Positions 8,945 through 20,677 of a DNA stretch of 64,000 bases are shown in pieces; within the stretch, counting starts at the first letter, position 1; each line of letters begins with the position of its first letter. The translations under genes were made by a program, and so were the position numbers. The stretch is taken from the NCBI RefSeq assembly GCF_004376845.1, contig NZ_SNUW01000003.1, positions 124,001-188,000 of the forward strand, written 5' to 3'. Origin of the DNA: Psychromonas algarum. GTDB lineage: Bacteria; Pseudomonadota; Gammaproteobacteria; Enterobacterales; Psychromonadaceae. Under the pieces are notes generated by a model. That model saw only the letters and a list, made by a program, of their open reading frames with translations, was not told the origin of the DNA and did no database searches.

Positions 8945-11071
8945 CTAATGGCTGACAGCTCTAAACAATAATACTGAATGAGCAGCCGCTTTCACGGCAT
9001 CAGACACAAAAGTAACTTCATCAATTAGTTCACCATTTTCACAACGAGTATCTATCTCCGCTTGCCAGAATTTATTTTCTTCTAAAGCAGGTAATTGACA
9101 GCATATTTGATAACTAGAAGCATTTAGTACCAAATAAAAATGTTCTCCTTCTGAATCAATTTCATTTAGCTCAACAGCAATCGCTTGTGAATTTGCAGCA
9201 TGCCAGTCTATTTCTTGCATCAAATATCCATCTGGATGATACCATTTCACTTGATCGCTATTCTCTAAATTATCATCTAAAAGAAGCTTTCCAAATAATC
9301 GAGATTGTTTACGTAGTGCAATAATCTTACTGGTAAATTTAAATAACAATAAGTCATCAGAAGAATGTTCCCAATTAATCCAACTTATCTGATTATCTTG
9401 GCAATAAGCATTATTGTTACCTAATTGATTGTTTCCCATTTCATCACCCGCAAGGAAATGAGGTGTCCCTTGAGATAAAAATAAAGTAGCAATCATATTA
9501 CGTTTTTGTTGTTGTCTTAGCTTATTAATTCGAACATCTTTTGTTGGTCCCTCACAGCCATAATTCGCTGATAAGTTATGTCCATGACCATCACGATTAT
9601 TCTCTCCATTTGCTTCGTTATGACGATCTTGAAAAGACACCATGTCGTCTAATGTAAAACCATCGTGGTAACAAATATAATTAACACTCGTGCTATTACT
9701 TCTGTTTTCAAGAGGGAAGAAATCACGAGAGCCTAATAAGCGAGTGGCCACCTCAGAAACTTGCCCTGTATCACCTCGCCAAAAAGAGCGAATAGTATCG
9801 CGATAACGATCATTGCACTCTTTCCATTGTTCAGGAAAGGCCCCTAAGCGATATCCACCAGGACCAATATCCCAAGGTTCGGCTATCAAAGTGACTTTAC
9901 TTAGAATAGGATCTTGTAATAATGCTTTAAAAAATGAGCTTTGCTCATTAAAACCTTTAGCTTCACGACCTAAACTAACCGCTAAATCAAATCTAAAACC
10001 ATCAACTTGCATCTCTGTCACCCAATAACGTAGCGCGTCTAGAGTGATCTTTAAAGACCAAGAAAAATCTAAGTTAACTGTGTTCCCACAACCTGAATGG
10101 TTACTATAATTTTGATAATTAACGCCATTTTTATCGCTTTCAAAAGTATAATATTGCTTATTATCAAAACCTTTAAAACTAAGTACTAACCCACCATCAC
10201 CTGATTCAGCTGTATGATTAAATACCACATCTAATATCACTTCAATATTGGCGGCATGTAGTTCACGAACCATTGTTTTAAATTCAACGACAGCATCATA
10301 TTGTGAATAGCGAATTTCGGGCGCAAAAAAGTTAATTGGGTTATATCCCCAATAATTCGTTAACCCTAAGTCTTTTAAACGTGGTTCACTCATATAACTA
10401 AATACAGGCATAATTTGTAAACTCGTTATACCTAATGATTGATAATGTTTAATACTTTCTGGATGTGATAAACCAAGGTATTTTCCACGTAAAGGTAATG
10501 GAATATTAGGATTTGATTGAGTGAAACCTTTGCAATGCAATTCGTACAAAATACGAGTTTTATTATCAATCGTTGGTTTAACACTCTCCTGCCAATCAAA
10601 CTGGTCATCTATTACAATTGATTTGGCAATATGAATATCATTTTCATCGCTTTGCGATTGGGCAAAACTATGCTGAACTTTGCTTAAAGATTTAGCATAA
10701 GGGTCGATTAATAAATGTTTGTTATTAAATAATAACCCTTCTTCCGGGGCATAAGTACCATGGACTCGGTAAGCATATTTTTGACCCGCTCGAATACCTT
10801 GCAAATGAATATGCCAAAGATGCGAATGAGTAGTGTTTAGAAAATAACTCTCTATCTGAACTTCGTTATTATCGAATAAACAAAGCTCAACACTTTCAGC
10901 TCCTTGGCTATGTACTGAAAAATTACACCCCAGTTCATCCAAAGTAGCACCTAGTGGATAATAATTTCCGAGTGAACTAACAAAACTCCCTTTTATGTAG
11001 TCAGTTTTACTTACCGTTTCTTGCTCACTATTGATAATATCCATGTTAGTTTCAGTCACAATATTTGACAC
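8945..11071 (-). CDS. glgX: Glycogen debranching enzyme GlgX (isoamylase-type, GH13)
   Basis: 708-residue alpha-1,6-glucosidase that trims branches from phosphorylase-limited glycogen. The N-terminal CBM48-like domain covers about 30-160 (YPLGATLDELGCNFSVHSQG). The GH13 barrel carries DVVFNHTAE, the nucleophile in DGFRFDLAVSLGR, the general acid in LIAEPWDIGPGGY and the CYHDGFTLDDMVSF segment. The start is a GTG one base before the glgB stop, with AAAGGAG lying inside the glgB 3' end, so translation is likely coupled. It is the last gene of malQ-glgB-glgX, with a terminator downstream. Confidence 0.93.
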   Translation of the reverse strand: MSNIVTETNMDIINSEQETVSKTDYIKGSFVSSLGNYYPLGATLDELGCNFSVHSQGAESVELCLFDNNEVQIESYFLNTTHSHLWHIHLQGIRAGQKYAYRVHGTYAPEEGLLFNNKHLLIDPYAKSLSKVQHSFAQSQSDENDIHIAKSIVIDDQFDWQESVKPTIDNKTRILYELHCKGFTQSNPNIPLPLRGKYLGLSHPESIKHYQSLGITSLQIMPVFSYMSEPRLKDLGLTNYWGYNPINFFAPEIRYSQYDAVVEFKTMVRELHAANIEVILDVVFNHTAESGDGGLVLSFKGFDNKQYYTFESDKNGVNYQNYSNHSGCGNTVNLDFSWSLKITLDALRYWVTEMQVDGFRFDLAVSLGREAKGFNEQSSFFKALLQDPILSKVTLIAEPWDIGPGGYRLGAFPEQWKECNDRYRDTIRSFWRGDTGQVSEVATRLLGSRDFFPLENRSNSTSVNYICYHDGFTLDDMVSFQDRHNEANGENNRDGHGHNLSANYGCEGPTKDVRINKLRQQQKRNMIATLFLSQGTPHFLAGDEMGNNQLGNNNAYCQDNQISWINWEHSSDDLLLFKFTSKIIALRKQSRLFGKLLLDDNLENSDQVKWYHPDGYLMQEIDWHAANSQAIAVELNEIDSEGEHFYLVLNASSYQICCQLPALEENKFWQAEIDTRCENGELIDEVTFVSDAVKAAAHSVLLFRAVSH

Positions 11072-13342
11072 TTATGCTCCTTTTCTCTTTAAGTAAACGG
11101 TTGATAGTGGGGGTAAATTGATGACGATAGAATGACCTTTACCTTGCCAAGGATGGGATTCACTTTCAAACACTCCCATGACATCTCCCATGGCATAATT
11201 ACTTCCCCAGTAATATTCACTATCAGTATTAATAACAACTTCATATTGACCTGCTATATCAACAGCTAATCGATAATATTCACGAGGTACAGGGGTAAAG
11301 TTTGATATACAAATAACATGCTCAGTTTTATTTAAATTATGACGCACAAAAGAGACAATACTATTTTCACCGTCACTATGATCTAACCACTCAAAACCTT
11401 GCTGTTGGTAATCAGATTCATACATTGCACGATTATTTTTATAAAAATGATTTAAATCACAAATAAGTTTTTGTTGAGCTTGGTGCTTGTCAAAAGCAAG
11501 TAAATCCCAATCTAAACTTTGATCATGATTCCATTCTCTACTTTGGGCGATTTCAGTTCCCATGAAATTTAATTTTTTACCCGGATGAGCATACATATAC
11601 CCCATATATGCTCGTAAATTAGCTGCACCTTGCCATTCATCTCCAGGCATTTTCCCTAACATACTTTTTTTACCATGCACAACTTCATCATGTGAGATAG
11701 GTAATACAAAATGCTCGTTATAATGATAAGCCATGGCAAATGTCATTTCATGATGATGGAATTTTCGGTACATAGGATCTTGCTCAATATAACTTAATGT
11801 ATCGTGCATCCAGCCCATATTCCACTTAAACCCAAAACCTAACCCACCCTCAAAAGTAGGCTTGGAAACACCAGAAAAAGCAGTGGATTCTTCAGCAATG
11901 GTCATCGCATGTGGGTATTGACGATACACTTCCTCGTTAAACCATTTTAATAAACTAATCGCTTCATAATTATGATTTCCCCCATCAACATTCGGTACCC
12001 ACTCACCTTCTTCACGCGAATAATCCCAATACAGCATTGAGGCAACAGCATCCACGCGTAATCCATCAACATGGAATTTATCAAGCCAAATAAGTGCACT
12101 CGCGACTAAAAATTGACGCACATTATCGCGCCCAAAATCATATATATAAGAATTCCAATCTGGATGCCAACCACGGCGAGGATCTTCATATTCATATAAA
12201 GGAGTGCCATCAAAACAGGCTAAACCATGTGAGTCCGCGGGGAAATGAGCAGGTACCCAATCAACAATAACGCCAATGTTCGCTTGATGGCATTGGTCAA
12301 TAAAATATTTCAAATCATCTGCATCACCAAATCGACTTGTGGCAGCAAATAATCCCACGGGTTGGTAGCCCCAAGAACCATCAAATGGGAACTCAGAAAT
12401 AGGTAAAACTTCTAAATGTGTGTAGCCCATTTCAACTAAATAAGGTAATAAATCTACCGCTAATTCTCGGTAGGTCAGCATTCGTTCTACACCATTTTCT
12501 ACCACTCTTTTCCAAGAGCCGAGGTGTACTTCATAGATGCTAATAGGTGCAAAGCGTTTATCTCCAGCCTGAGATGCTTGCCATGCTTGGTCATTCCATT
12601 GGTAGGAATCATGATCAACAACAATAGAAGAATGTGATGGAAATAACTCAGCTTGAAAACCAACTGGATCCGCTTTATGCGGTAAACGATTTCCTTTGTT
12701 ATCTTTAAGTTCAAATTTATAAGCGCAACCTGCAGATAAACCAGGAACAAATAGAACCCAATGGCCACACCAACTGCGTTGCATTGGATGACGTTGCCCA
12801 TCCCAATGATTGTAAGCAGAAATCAAACTAACACTAGAGGCATTAGGGGCATAAACTATAAAGCGCACACCGCTTACTTCAACACCATCAACACATACTG
12901 TTTTTAATTGAGCACCTAAAGTTTGATAAACATTCTGAGGGGCTTCATGCAATGTAGCCAATCCTGAAAAGGCAATATCATGAAACTGATAAGGGTCAAT
13001 GAATTCATGTACACCACCTTGATATTCAGCGGTTAATTGGTAAAGAAACGGCTCTGTCACATTAGGTAATTCAACTTCAAATAAACCTGCAGCATCTACC
13101 AGTATTAATTCCCCTTCAATATCTAACTCATCGGCAGCGGCACAAAAGGAAACGGTAATCGCTTCAGGTAACCATACTCGCAAAGTAAAACCTTGTTGCT
13201 CAGTTTTTTTAATTAATCCTAATTTGGCAAAGGGTTGTGCTAGTTTTGCTTGTTTTAATTGTAAGATTAATTCTCTTGCTGCTAAGTTCATTTGCTTCTT
13301 TTCAATTTCAGCTACTGTCTTTTGTACGGCTTTTTTAGTCAT
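11072..13342 (-). CDS. glgB: 1,4-alpha-glucan branching enzyme GlgB
   Basis: 756-residue enzyme that introduces alpha-1,6 branches into glycogen. Two N-terminal beta domains (about 40-140 and 150-250) precede the GH13 barrel. Motifs are DWVPAHFP, the nucleophile in DGLRVDAVASMLYWDY, the acid in TIAEEST and LPISHDEVVHGK. The C-terminal beta domain ends LPPLSTVYLKRKGA. Length is slightly above the E. coli enzyme because of a charged N-terminus (KKAVQKTVAEIEKKQ). It is 41 bases after malQ and abuts glgX. Confidence 0.96.
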   Translation of the reverse strand: MTKKAVQKTVAEIEKKQMNLAARELILQLKQAKLAQPFAKLGLIKKTEQQGFTLRVWLPEAITVSFCAAADELDIEGELILVDAAGLFEVELPNVTEPFLYQLTAEYQGGVHEFIDPYQFHDIAFSGLATLHEAPQNVYQTLGAQLKTVCVDGVEVSGVRFIVYAPNASSVSLISAYNHWDGQRHPMQRSWCGHWVLFVPGLSAGCAYKFELKDNKGNRLPHKADPVGFQAELFPSHSSIVVDHDSYQWNDQAWQASQAGDKRFAPISIYEVHLGSWKRVVENGVERMLTYRELAVDLLPYLVEMGYTHLEVLPISEFPFDGSWGYQPVGLFAATSRFGDADDLKYFIDQCHQANIGVIVDWVPAHFPADSHGLACFDGTPLYEYEDPRRGWHPDWNSYIYDFGRDNVRQFLVASALIWLDKFHVDGLRVDAVASMLYWDYSREEGEWVPNVDGGNHNYEAISLLKWFNEEVYRQYPHAMTIAEESTAFSGVSKPTFEGGLGFGFKWNMGWMHDTLSYIEQDPMYRKFHHHEMTFAMAYHYNEHFVLPISHDEVVHGKKSMLGKMPGDEWQGAANLRAYMGYMYAHPGKKLNFMGTEIAQSREWNHDQSLDWDLLAFDKHQAQQKLICDLNHFYKNNRAMYESDYQQQGFEWLDHSDGENSIVSFVRHNLNKTEHVICISNFTPVPREYYRLAVDIAGQYEVVINTDSEYYWGSNYAMGDVMGVFESESHPWQGKGHSIVINLPPLSTVYLKRKGA

Positions 13343-13383
13343 TTTAAATACCTAGGTAGAAGTTCATTTAGCCCGAATTCAGG

Positions 13384-15576
13384 TTATTTAGATCTTGCTT
13401 CTGTTAGTTCTTTTAATAAATTATGAATATTTGTGTCTTTAAAAATAGAGTCAACATCATGTGTCAATTTTCGTTGCCAATTTCTATATTCATCACTTGT
13501 ACCAGGCACATTAACGGGCTGCTCCATCTCTAAGAAATCTTCAAGTTGCAAAGTTAATAATGTAGAACATCCTCTTGCTAGATGTTTTTGCAATGCAAAG
13601 TTTAAAACCTGATCCATACCAATATAATTTGCATCTCTAGGAAAATCATCAGGTAGACTATGATGCCCATGTAAACTATCTAGTATCTGTTGCTTAGCAT
13701 TAACTCTATCAACAAGTAGTTTATTAAATACCTCAGGATCTGGATATAAACCAAGTTCTCTGCCTAAATATAAATCCTCACAGTGCCAATAACCTTTTAT
13801 TGTTGGCATGTCGTGAGTTGATAAAGTGGCCATTGCTTGTTGTTCATAATGGGAAGGAGAAATAAAACCTCCATCTTCAGCTTGTTCGAAGAAAAAGACT
13901 TTATATGAATACACTCCAGCTTCTTTCAACAATACATCCATACCATCAGGCACAGTGCCAAGATCTTCTCCAATCACTAAGCATTCATTGCGAACACTTT
14001 CTAAAGCTAATAAATTCAACATATCATAAACATTGTAATAGACGTAAGCACCGCCATCAGCAGTTTCACCTTCAGGAACCCACCACAAACGTAATAAAGC
14101 CATGACATGATCAATACGTAGAGCTCCACAATATTGCATATTTGCTTGTAGTAATTCGATAAAAGGTTGATACGCCGACTTATAAAGTTGATCTGGCGAA
14201 AGTGGTGGCAATCCCCAACTTTGGCCTAATGGCCCCAATACATCAGGCGGCGCTCCAATACTAATATTTTCACAATACAAATCGCGATTGGCCCAGACTT
14301 CACTACTATTTTTTGTCACTCCTACCGCTAAATCACGATAAATACCCAATGTCATACCTAATGATTTAGCAAGTTTGTCTGCCTCTGCTAATTGCTCTTC
14401 TGCAATCCACTGACAATAGCTCCAAAATATAATTTCTTGAGCATTTTCTGAACACCAATCTTGTGTAGCAGTACTTGAAAATGATTGTAAGTTATCAGGC
14501 CAAACAGGCCATCCCCAGGCTTGCTCATCTTCAGTAAAGAATTTGAATTGTAATGCGTCATAGGCAGCTTGTTCTTTTAGAGAATCCCCTTTTTCAGCAA
14601 CAAAAGAGCTCAGTTTTTGTAAACGTTTATTATTTTCTTCTTCACCATCATGCAAAGTAATGAACAAATCTCGCAACGCCGCAAGTTTTAAACGAGCAAC
14701 GGATTCGTAATCGACCCATTTTAGGTCTTGTAACTGAGTTAACGCTTGTTGAAACTCAGCAGAAGCTAACTTGTTTTGTAAAACCTGACAATGCTGCAAT
14801 TCTGGGATCTCTGTAATATCGATATACAGTATATTTAACCATTTCCGTGATGAGGGGCTATAAGGGCTGGCATTATTAGGTTGTGATGGACTCAGTGCAT
14901 GAATAGGATTTAAGCCAATAAAGTCTCCACCACTTTCAGCCGTTTTAGTTAATAATTCTTTTAAATCAGAGAAGTCCCCTATTCCCCAATTTTGTTGACT
15001 TTTGATACCATATAATTGAACACTTGTTCCCCATAGCTTTTTGCCTTCTCTTATAGCAGGAGGCGTAAAGCAGACTGTAGGTGTAATAACTAAAGACATT
15101 ACCGCTAATGGTTGATCATTACCTTCTTCTAATAAAGTAAGCTGATGATAGCCAATATCCAACTCCACCTCTAAAGTCACAGCATATAATTGAAATTCAA
15201 CATCCGAAATTTCATTACAACCTAATAAGGGGAAATCTGTCGCTGTTATCTTTTTATCAATTTGTAAACCATCTTCGGTAGTAATACGATAAACCAGTGC
15301 GTCTGTTACAAAATCAATAGGTAAATGCACTTCAATTTGATAATTTGAGGCTTTTTGCCATACACAGACAGGAGGTAATAAAGATAACCAGTGTTGTGTT
15401 TCTTCTTGTTGATAATGGGCTGATAAAGCGGCTTCATCTAAAGCATCAAATCCCATATGATTAATGAGAGTATTAACATTTTCATCAGTAACGGTGGCAG
15501 GTTTTCCCCAAGCATCAATAAAATGAGGATCAATCCCTTTTAATTGCATAAACGAATCTAATGTAGAACTATTCAT
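13384..15576 (-). CDS. malQ: 4-alpha-glucanotransferase (amylomaltase) MalQ
   Basis: 730-residue GH77 enzyme that disproportionates maltodextrins, releasing glucose and longer chains. Conserved elements are WGIGDFSDL, NPIHALSPSQPNNASPYSPSSRKWLN, the nucleophile in ALRIDHVMALLRLWWVPEG, the acid in VIGEDLGTVPDGM and the LSTHDMPTIKGYW segment. It carries the N-terminal extension seen in enteric-type MalQ. It is the first gene of a malQ-glgB-glgX operon. This pairing suggests maltodextrin handling tied to glycogen metabolism, although glgC, glgA and glgP are not in the window. Confidence 0.95.
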   Translation of the reverse strand: MNSSTLDSFMQLKGIDPHFIDAWGKPATVTDENVNTLINHMGFDALDEAALSAHYQQEETQHWLSLLPPVCVWQKASNYQIEVHLPIDFVTDALVYRITTEDGLQIDKKITATDFPLLGCNEISDVEFQLYAVTLEVELDIGYHQLTLLEEGNDQPLAVMSLVITPTVCFTPPAIREGKKLWGTSVQLYGIKSQQNWGIGDFSDLKELLTKTAESGGDFIGLNPIHALSPSQPNNASPYSPSSRKWLNILYIDITEIPELQHCQVLQNKLASAEFQQALTQLQDLKWVDYESVARLKLAALRDLFITLHDGEEENNKRLQKLSSFVAEKGDSLKEQAAYDALQFKFFTEDEQAWGWPVWPDNLQSFSSTATQDWCSENAQEIIFWSYCQWIAEEQLAEADKLAKSLGMTLGIYRDLAVGVTKNSSEVWANRDLYCENISIGAPPDVLGPLGQSWGLPPLSPDQLYKSAYQPFIELLQANMQYCGALRIDHVMALLRLWWVPEGETADGGAYVYYNVYDMLNLLALESVRNECLVIGEDLGTVPDGMDVLLKEAGVYSYKVFFFEQAEDGGFISPSHYEQQAMATLSTHDMPTIKGYWHCEDLYLGRELGLYPDPEVFNKLLVDRVNAKQQILDSLHGHHSLPDDFPRDANYIGMDQVLNFALQKHLARGCSTLLTLQLEDFLEMEQPVNVPGTSDEYRNWQRKLTHDVDSIFKDTNIHNLLKELTEARSK

Positions 15577-16061
15577 GTAACACCTATATTTATGATTAAT
15601 TGATAGTACCCAGTATGGAAACTAGATTTCTAATTTAACTCGTCATGATTACGAATAAAATGAATACAAAATGGTGATAAATAAAAACCATGTCACCTAC
15701 TATTTAATATCAGTTATTGTATTAATAACCACCACATCAAAAATAACATTCAATCTTAGATTGTTTTACCACAAATTATTTTGACTACTCATTAAACTGA
15801 GCAATTTACTTAAGTAAACTCACAATTTATCTATTTTGTATTTAATATCAATACGATTGTTCAACTATACAAAGGAAACAATAAACCAGGAAAGAGAGTA
15901 ATTAATTGATATGAAGCTAAACTACTTCAATTTTATTAAATAAAAATGATCATATAGTTACAATTTCTACCTAGGTCTCATAAAAAATTATTCAATGAAT
16001 AGACAAATAACACTTTAATTGCTGTTTTGCTTTATTTTATGTGGAATTGCCCTTAATATGA

Positions 16062-16082
16062 CACTGTAATTTAATTACAGTG
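16062..16082. promoter_or_regulatory. HexR-like operator upstream of gapA
   Basis: Nine-base arms CACTGTAAT and ATTACAGTG are separated by TTA. The core TGTAATTTAATTACA (16065-16079) agrees closely with the HexR consensus known in gammaproteobacteria (TGTAATTAAATTACA). HexR senses 2-keto-3-deoxy-6-phosphogluconate and commonly controls gapA in Shewanella and vibrios. The site is about 170 bases before the gapA ATG. Confidence 0.72.
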
Positions 16083-16194
16083 ATATCAGTTCAAAAAACA
16101 TACTACTTATTAATTAGAAATTTTTTTGCAATTTAATGAGTAACAAGGTGTTTTCAGAGCGTATAACTTGACTAACATCAAGTCTCAGGTGTTT

Positions 16195-17242
<1,048 letters not shown>

Positions 17243-17264
17243 GCAGTGATATAAGTTTCGAGTT

Positions 17265-17290
17265 AAGCCTGCTATATGCAGGCTTTTTTG
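17265..17290 (+). terminator. Terminator of gapA
   Basis: AAGCCTGC and GCAGGCTT pair around TATAT and run into six T residues, 22 bases after the gapA stop. Confidence 0.9.
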
Positions 17291-17665
17291 TATCTAAAAC
17301 TTAGTCTTCAAACTCTTTTAAGTGAAGGTCATGTTTTCACTAATTTAATTGTATTCGATAATTAATTATTAAAAACACACCTGCAATATTCTTTACTTCT
17401 AATACTTATCTTTAAAATAAACTTATTTTTCAATTACATTATTGTAATTAATATCGATTACATTAAATATGTTATCTAAATTTTGCGCTGAAAAAATAGT
17501 TCAATTCAAGACCTAATGGCAGTTTCTTTTACAAAGTTTACAACCAGAAACTGGGACTGTTGTGACAAGTAAAATAGATAAGCTATTTATTGTGATTAGT
17601 ATCATTCGCTTTTTACAAGCAAATTAGCCACAATATGTGAATCAGTAATTTCAGGTAATATAAAT
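17291..17665. other. Non-coding stretch between gapA terminator and sbcB
   Basis: No gene is visible. The AT-rich sequence holds an inverted repeat AATTACA (17432-17438) / TGTAATT (17443-17449) with 4 bases between. This orientation differs from the HexR box. It presumably contains the sbcB promoter. Confidence 0.5.
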
Positions 17666-19093
17666 ATGAATCAAGATGCTCCAAGCCTTTTCTGGCACGA
17701 TTACGAAACCTTTGGTTTAAATCCAGGTACCGATCGCCCTTCTCAATTTGCCGGGATCCGTACCGATCTTGATTTAAATGTAATTTCAGAACCTTACGAA
17801 TGGTACTGTCGCCCACCTAATGATTATTTACCCGCACCTGAAGCTTGTTTAGTTACTGGTATAACCCCGCAACATGCTTTACAACATGGTGAATATGAAA
17901 ATCAATTTATATTTAACATTTTACAGCAATTCAAACAGCCTAATACCTGTGTGGTGGGTTATAACAATATCCGTTTTGATGATGAGGTGACACGCTTTAC
18001 TTTATACCGAAACTTTCATGACCCTTATCAGAGAGAGTGGCAAAATGGTTGTTCGCGATGGGATATTATCGATATGGTACGTGCATGTTATGCACTAAGA
18101 CCTGATGGTATAGAATGGGTTTATGATGAAAATGATGCACCTAGCTTTAGGCTTGAATTATTAACCAAGGCAAATAACATTGCACATCAACAAGCGCATG
18201 ATGCAATGTCGGATGTTTATGCCACCATTGCAATGGCAAAATTAATTAAAACAGTACATCCTAAGTTATTTGATTATTGTTATAGTTTGCGCCAAAAAAA
18301 CAAAGTACTACGTGAGTTAAAACTTGGAACCTTCACCCCTTTAGTGCATATATCAGGTATGTTTTCAGCTTTACAAGGATGCTGTTCATATATTTTACCT
18401 ATTGCACAACATCCAACAAATAATAATGCAGTGATAGTAATTGATTTAAATAAAGATATTAAGCAACTTAATTCTTTAACCATTGAACAAATACAATCTT
18501 ACTTATACACACCAACCAATGATTTGCCTGAAGGGATTAATAGACCACCACTTAAGCTTATTCATATCAATAAATGCCCTATTATTGCAAGTGCTAAAAC
18601 ATTAACACCTGCACGGGCAAAAGAATTAGGGGTTGATGCAAAACAATGCCGTGAATCCATAAATTTCTTCTCAGAAAACAGAGCGTTAGTTGAAAAATTA
18701 ATCACTGTTTTTAATGTAGATCCAAAAATCAATCGAGAACAACAGCCAGAGCAAAAGTTATATAGTGGAGGTTTCTCTACTGCAAACGATAAAAATCAAT
18801 GTAAAGCGATTACAGAGCTGTCTGCTCAACAAATTTCAGGCTATGAAGCTAACTTTGATGATCCTAATTTAGCGATATTATGGGGACGCTACAAAGCAAG
18901 AAATTATCCTGATACTTTATCTATTGAAGAACAAGAAAAATGGGCAAAACACAGGGAGGCTTATCTTATAGAACATAGAGATAATTATATTGAACGTTTA
19001 AATATACTCGCGCTTGAGCACCAACATAGCCCAGAGAAAATAGAAGTATTACAAAACTTAGTACATTACTTAGAATTTTTAACAGAAAGTTAA
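17666..19093 (+). CDS. sbcB: Exodeoxyribonuclease I
   Basis: 475-residue 3'-5' single-strand DNA exonuclease acting in mismatch repair and recombination. The DEDDh catalytic domain begins at FLWHDYETFGLNPGTDRPSQFAG (Asp and Glu of motif I). VGYNNIRFDDEVTRFTLYRNF carries motif II, and HQQAHDAMSDVYATIAMAKLI carries motif III. The SH3-like and helical C-terminal domains typical of ExoI follow. Length is close to the E. coli protein (475 residues). It appears monocistronic. Confidence 0.96.
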   Translation: MNQDAPSLFWHDYETFGLNPGTDRPSQFAGIRTDLDLNVISEPYEWYCRPPNDYLPAPEACLVTGITPQHALQHGEYENQFIFNILQQFKQPNTCVVGYNNIRFDDEVTRFTLYRNFHDPYQREWQNGCSRWDIIDMVRACYALRPDGIEWVYDENDAPSFRLELLTKANNIAHQQAHDAMSDVYATIAMAKLIKTVHPKLFDYCYSLRQKNKVLRELKLGTFTPLVHISGMFSALQGCCSYILPIAQHPTNNNAVIVIDLNKDIKQLNSLTIEQIQSYLYTPTNDLPEGINRPPLKLIHINKCPIIASAKTLTPARAKELGVDAKQCRESINFFSENRALVEKLITVFNVDPKINREQQPEQKLYSGGFSTANDKNQCKAITELSAQQISGYEANFDDPNLAILWGRYKARNYPDTLSIEEQEKWAKHREAYLIEHRDNYIERLNILALEHQHSPEKIEVLQNLVHYLEFLTES

Positions 19094-19324
19094 AAATTCT
19101 AATATTAATTTCCTTATATATCAGTTAAATAACATGAAGTACGGTCGTATTGTAACTAAATTTATTTAACTGATTTTACAATCAACTCAGCCTCTCAACA
19201 GCTTAAAAGCTAATATATCTCAAAAATCTATATGGTATAACAAAATTTTACTTCCGCATTTAGAAACATTGGATATGCTACTAGCTATAAATTATTAAAT
19301 CACTCAACGAACAGGAAGATCATT

Positions 19325-20290
19325 ATGAGCAAAATTTTTAGCGACAACTCACAATCAATCGGTAATACACCACTAGTACGCTTAAACAATGTAACAACTG
19401 GTAACGTATTTGCAAAAGTAGAAAGTCGTAACCCAAGCTTTAGTGTGAAGTGTCGTATTGGCGCAAACATGATTTTAGAAGCAGAAAAAAATGGAACATT
19501 AACAAAAGATGTACAATTAGTTGAAGCAACTAGTGGTAACACAGGTATTGCATTAGCTTTTGTTGCAGCTGCCCGAGGTTACAAAATAACCCTAACTATG
19601 CCAAACACAATGAGTGTTGAACGTCGTAAATTATTAAAAGCATTAGGCGCAAATCTAGTATTAACCGATGGTGCTTTGGGCATGAAAGGTGCAATCAATA
19701 AAGCAGAAGAATTAGCTGAATCTGCACCAGGTAAGTACCTGGTATTACGTCAATTTGAAAACCCAGCAAACCCACAAATTCACGAGAAAACAACTGGCCC
19801 TGAAATCTGGAATGATACAGATGGCGAAATTGATGTATTTGTAGCAGGCGTTGGTACTGGTGGTACAATTACAGGTGTTAGCCGTTACATCAAACAGACA
19901 CAAGGCAAAGCAATTATTAGTGTTGCAGTAGAGCCTACAGACTCTCCAGTTATTGCTCAAACATTAGCTGGTGAAGAAGTAAAACCAGGACCACACAAAA
20001 TTCAAGGTATTGGCGCTGGATTCATCCCTAAAAACCTAGATATTTCATTAATTGATCGTGCAGAACAAGTAAGCAATGATGATGCAATTGAAATGGCTCG
20101 TCGATTAATGGAAGAAGAAGGTATTTTAGCAGGAATCTCTTCAGGGGCAGCCGTTGTTGCAGCAGCACGTTTAGCAGCAGAACCTGAATTCAAAGACAAA
20201 AATATTGTTGTTATTTTACCAAGCTCAGGTGAACGCTACTTATCAACAGCATTATTTGCAGGTGTATTTGAAGGCGAAGAGTTCGCTTAA
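19325..20290 (+). CDS. cysK: Cysteine synthase A (O-acetylserine sulfhydrylase)
   Basis: 321-residue PLP enzyme forming cysteine from O-acetylserine and sulfide. The N-terminal [10 protein letters not shown] precedes the PLP lysine in FSVKCRIG (Lys42). [13 protein letters not shown] binds the substrate carboxylate, and [15 protein letters not shown] is the phosphate-binding glycine loop. [10 protein letters not shown] and GISSGAAV are typical of CysK and not CysM. A strong AACAGGAAG precedes the ATG. It is monocistronic with its own terminator. CysB control is likely from family knowledge, but I could not define a site. Confidence 0.95.
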   Translation: MSKIFSDNSQSIGNTPLVRLNNVTTGNVFAKVESRNPSFSVKCRIGANMILEAEKNGTLTKDVQLVEATSGNTGIALAFVAAARGYKITLTMPNTMSVERRKLLKALGANLVLTDGALGMKGAINKAEELAESAPGKYLVLRQFENPANPQIHEKTTGPEIWNDTDGEIDVFVAGVGTGGTITGVSRYIKQTQGKAIISVAVEPTDSPVIAQTLAGEEVKPGPHKIQGIGAGFIPKNLDISLIDRAEQVSNDDAIEMARRLMEEEGILAGISSGAAVVAAARLAAEPEFKDKNIVVILPSSGERYLSTALFAGVFEGEEFA

Positions 20291-20310
20291 TTTAAAAACA
20301 TTCTGATTTA

Positions 20311-20338
20311 AAAAAGGTGCTTTTTAGCACCTTTTTTT
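20311..20338 (+). terminator. Terminator of cysK
   Basis: GGTGCT and AGCACC form a GC-rich stem, flanked by A5 and T7 runs, 25 bases after the cysK stop. Confidence 0.9.
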
Positions 20339-20677
20339 ATATCAAAAATTCCCTTCCTCATCTACAGGTCAAAAAACAAGCAAAAAAACAAATATTATGG
20401 CGTTTTTATAGCCATAAAACAGAAATTCGTTGACCTATCGTATCTTATTTAGGATCATTAATTTCATTATGGGTTATTATAATCATCGCCTGTTAAAGAA
20501 AAATGACATATTAAGAAAAATCTAATATTTGGCGAAATAAATGTTGGCTTAGTTCCAACCTCCATTTCTCATTTTTAGTTGTTTTGATGAATACACTTTT
20601 ATTATCTGTGCATTATTTTTTATGCTTCATAACAGATCATGTTCATCACAAATTCAAAATTTATTTAAGGTATTACC
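20339..20677. other. Leader/promoter region of the pts operon
   Basis: No gene is supported. It holds the ptsH promoter: a TTGACC at 20430-20435 lacks a good -10 at standard spacing. A short inverted repeat GTTGG/CCAAC occurs near 20543-20560. The precise promoter cannot be fixed from sequence alone. Confidence 0.45.

Noticed and set aside
12499-12801. 100-codon minus-strand ORF inside glgB
   Set aside because: Same strand but another frame of glgB, whose own frame has every GH13 motif; there is no separate start signal.
17432-17449. ATTACA/TGTAAT repeat after gapA as a second HexR site
   Set aside because: The half-sites are in the opposite order and spacing to the HexR consensus, so it is noted only as a small inverted repeat.
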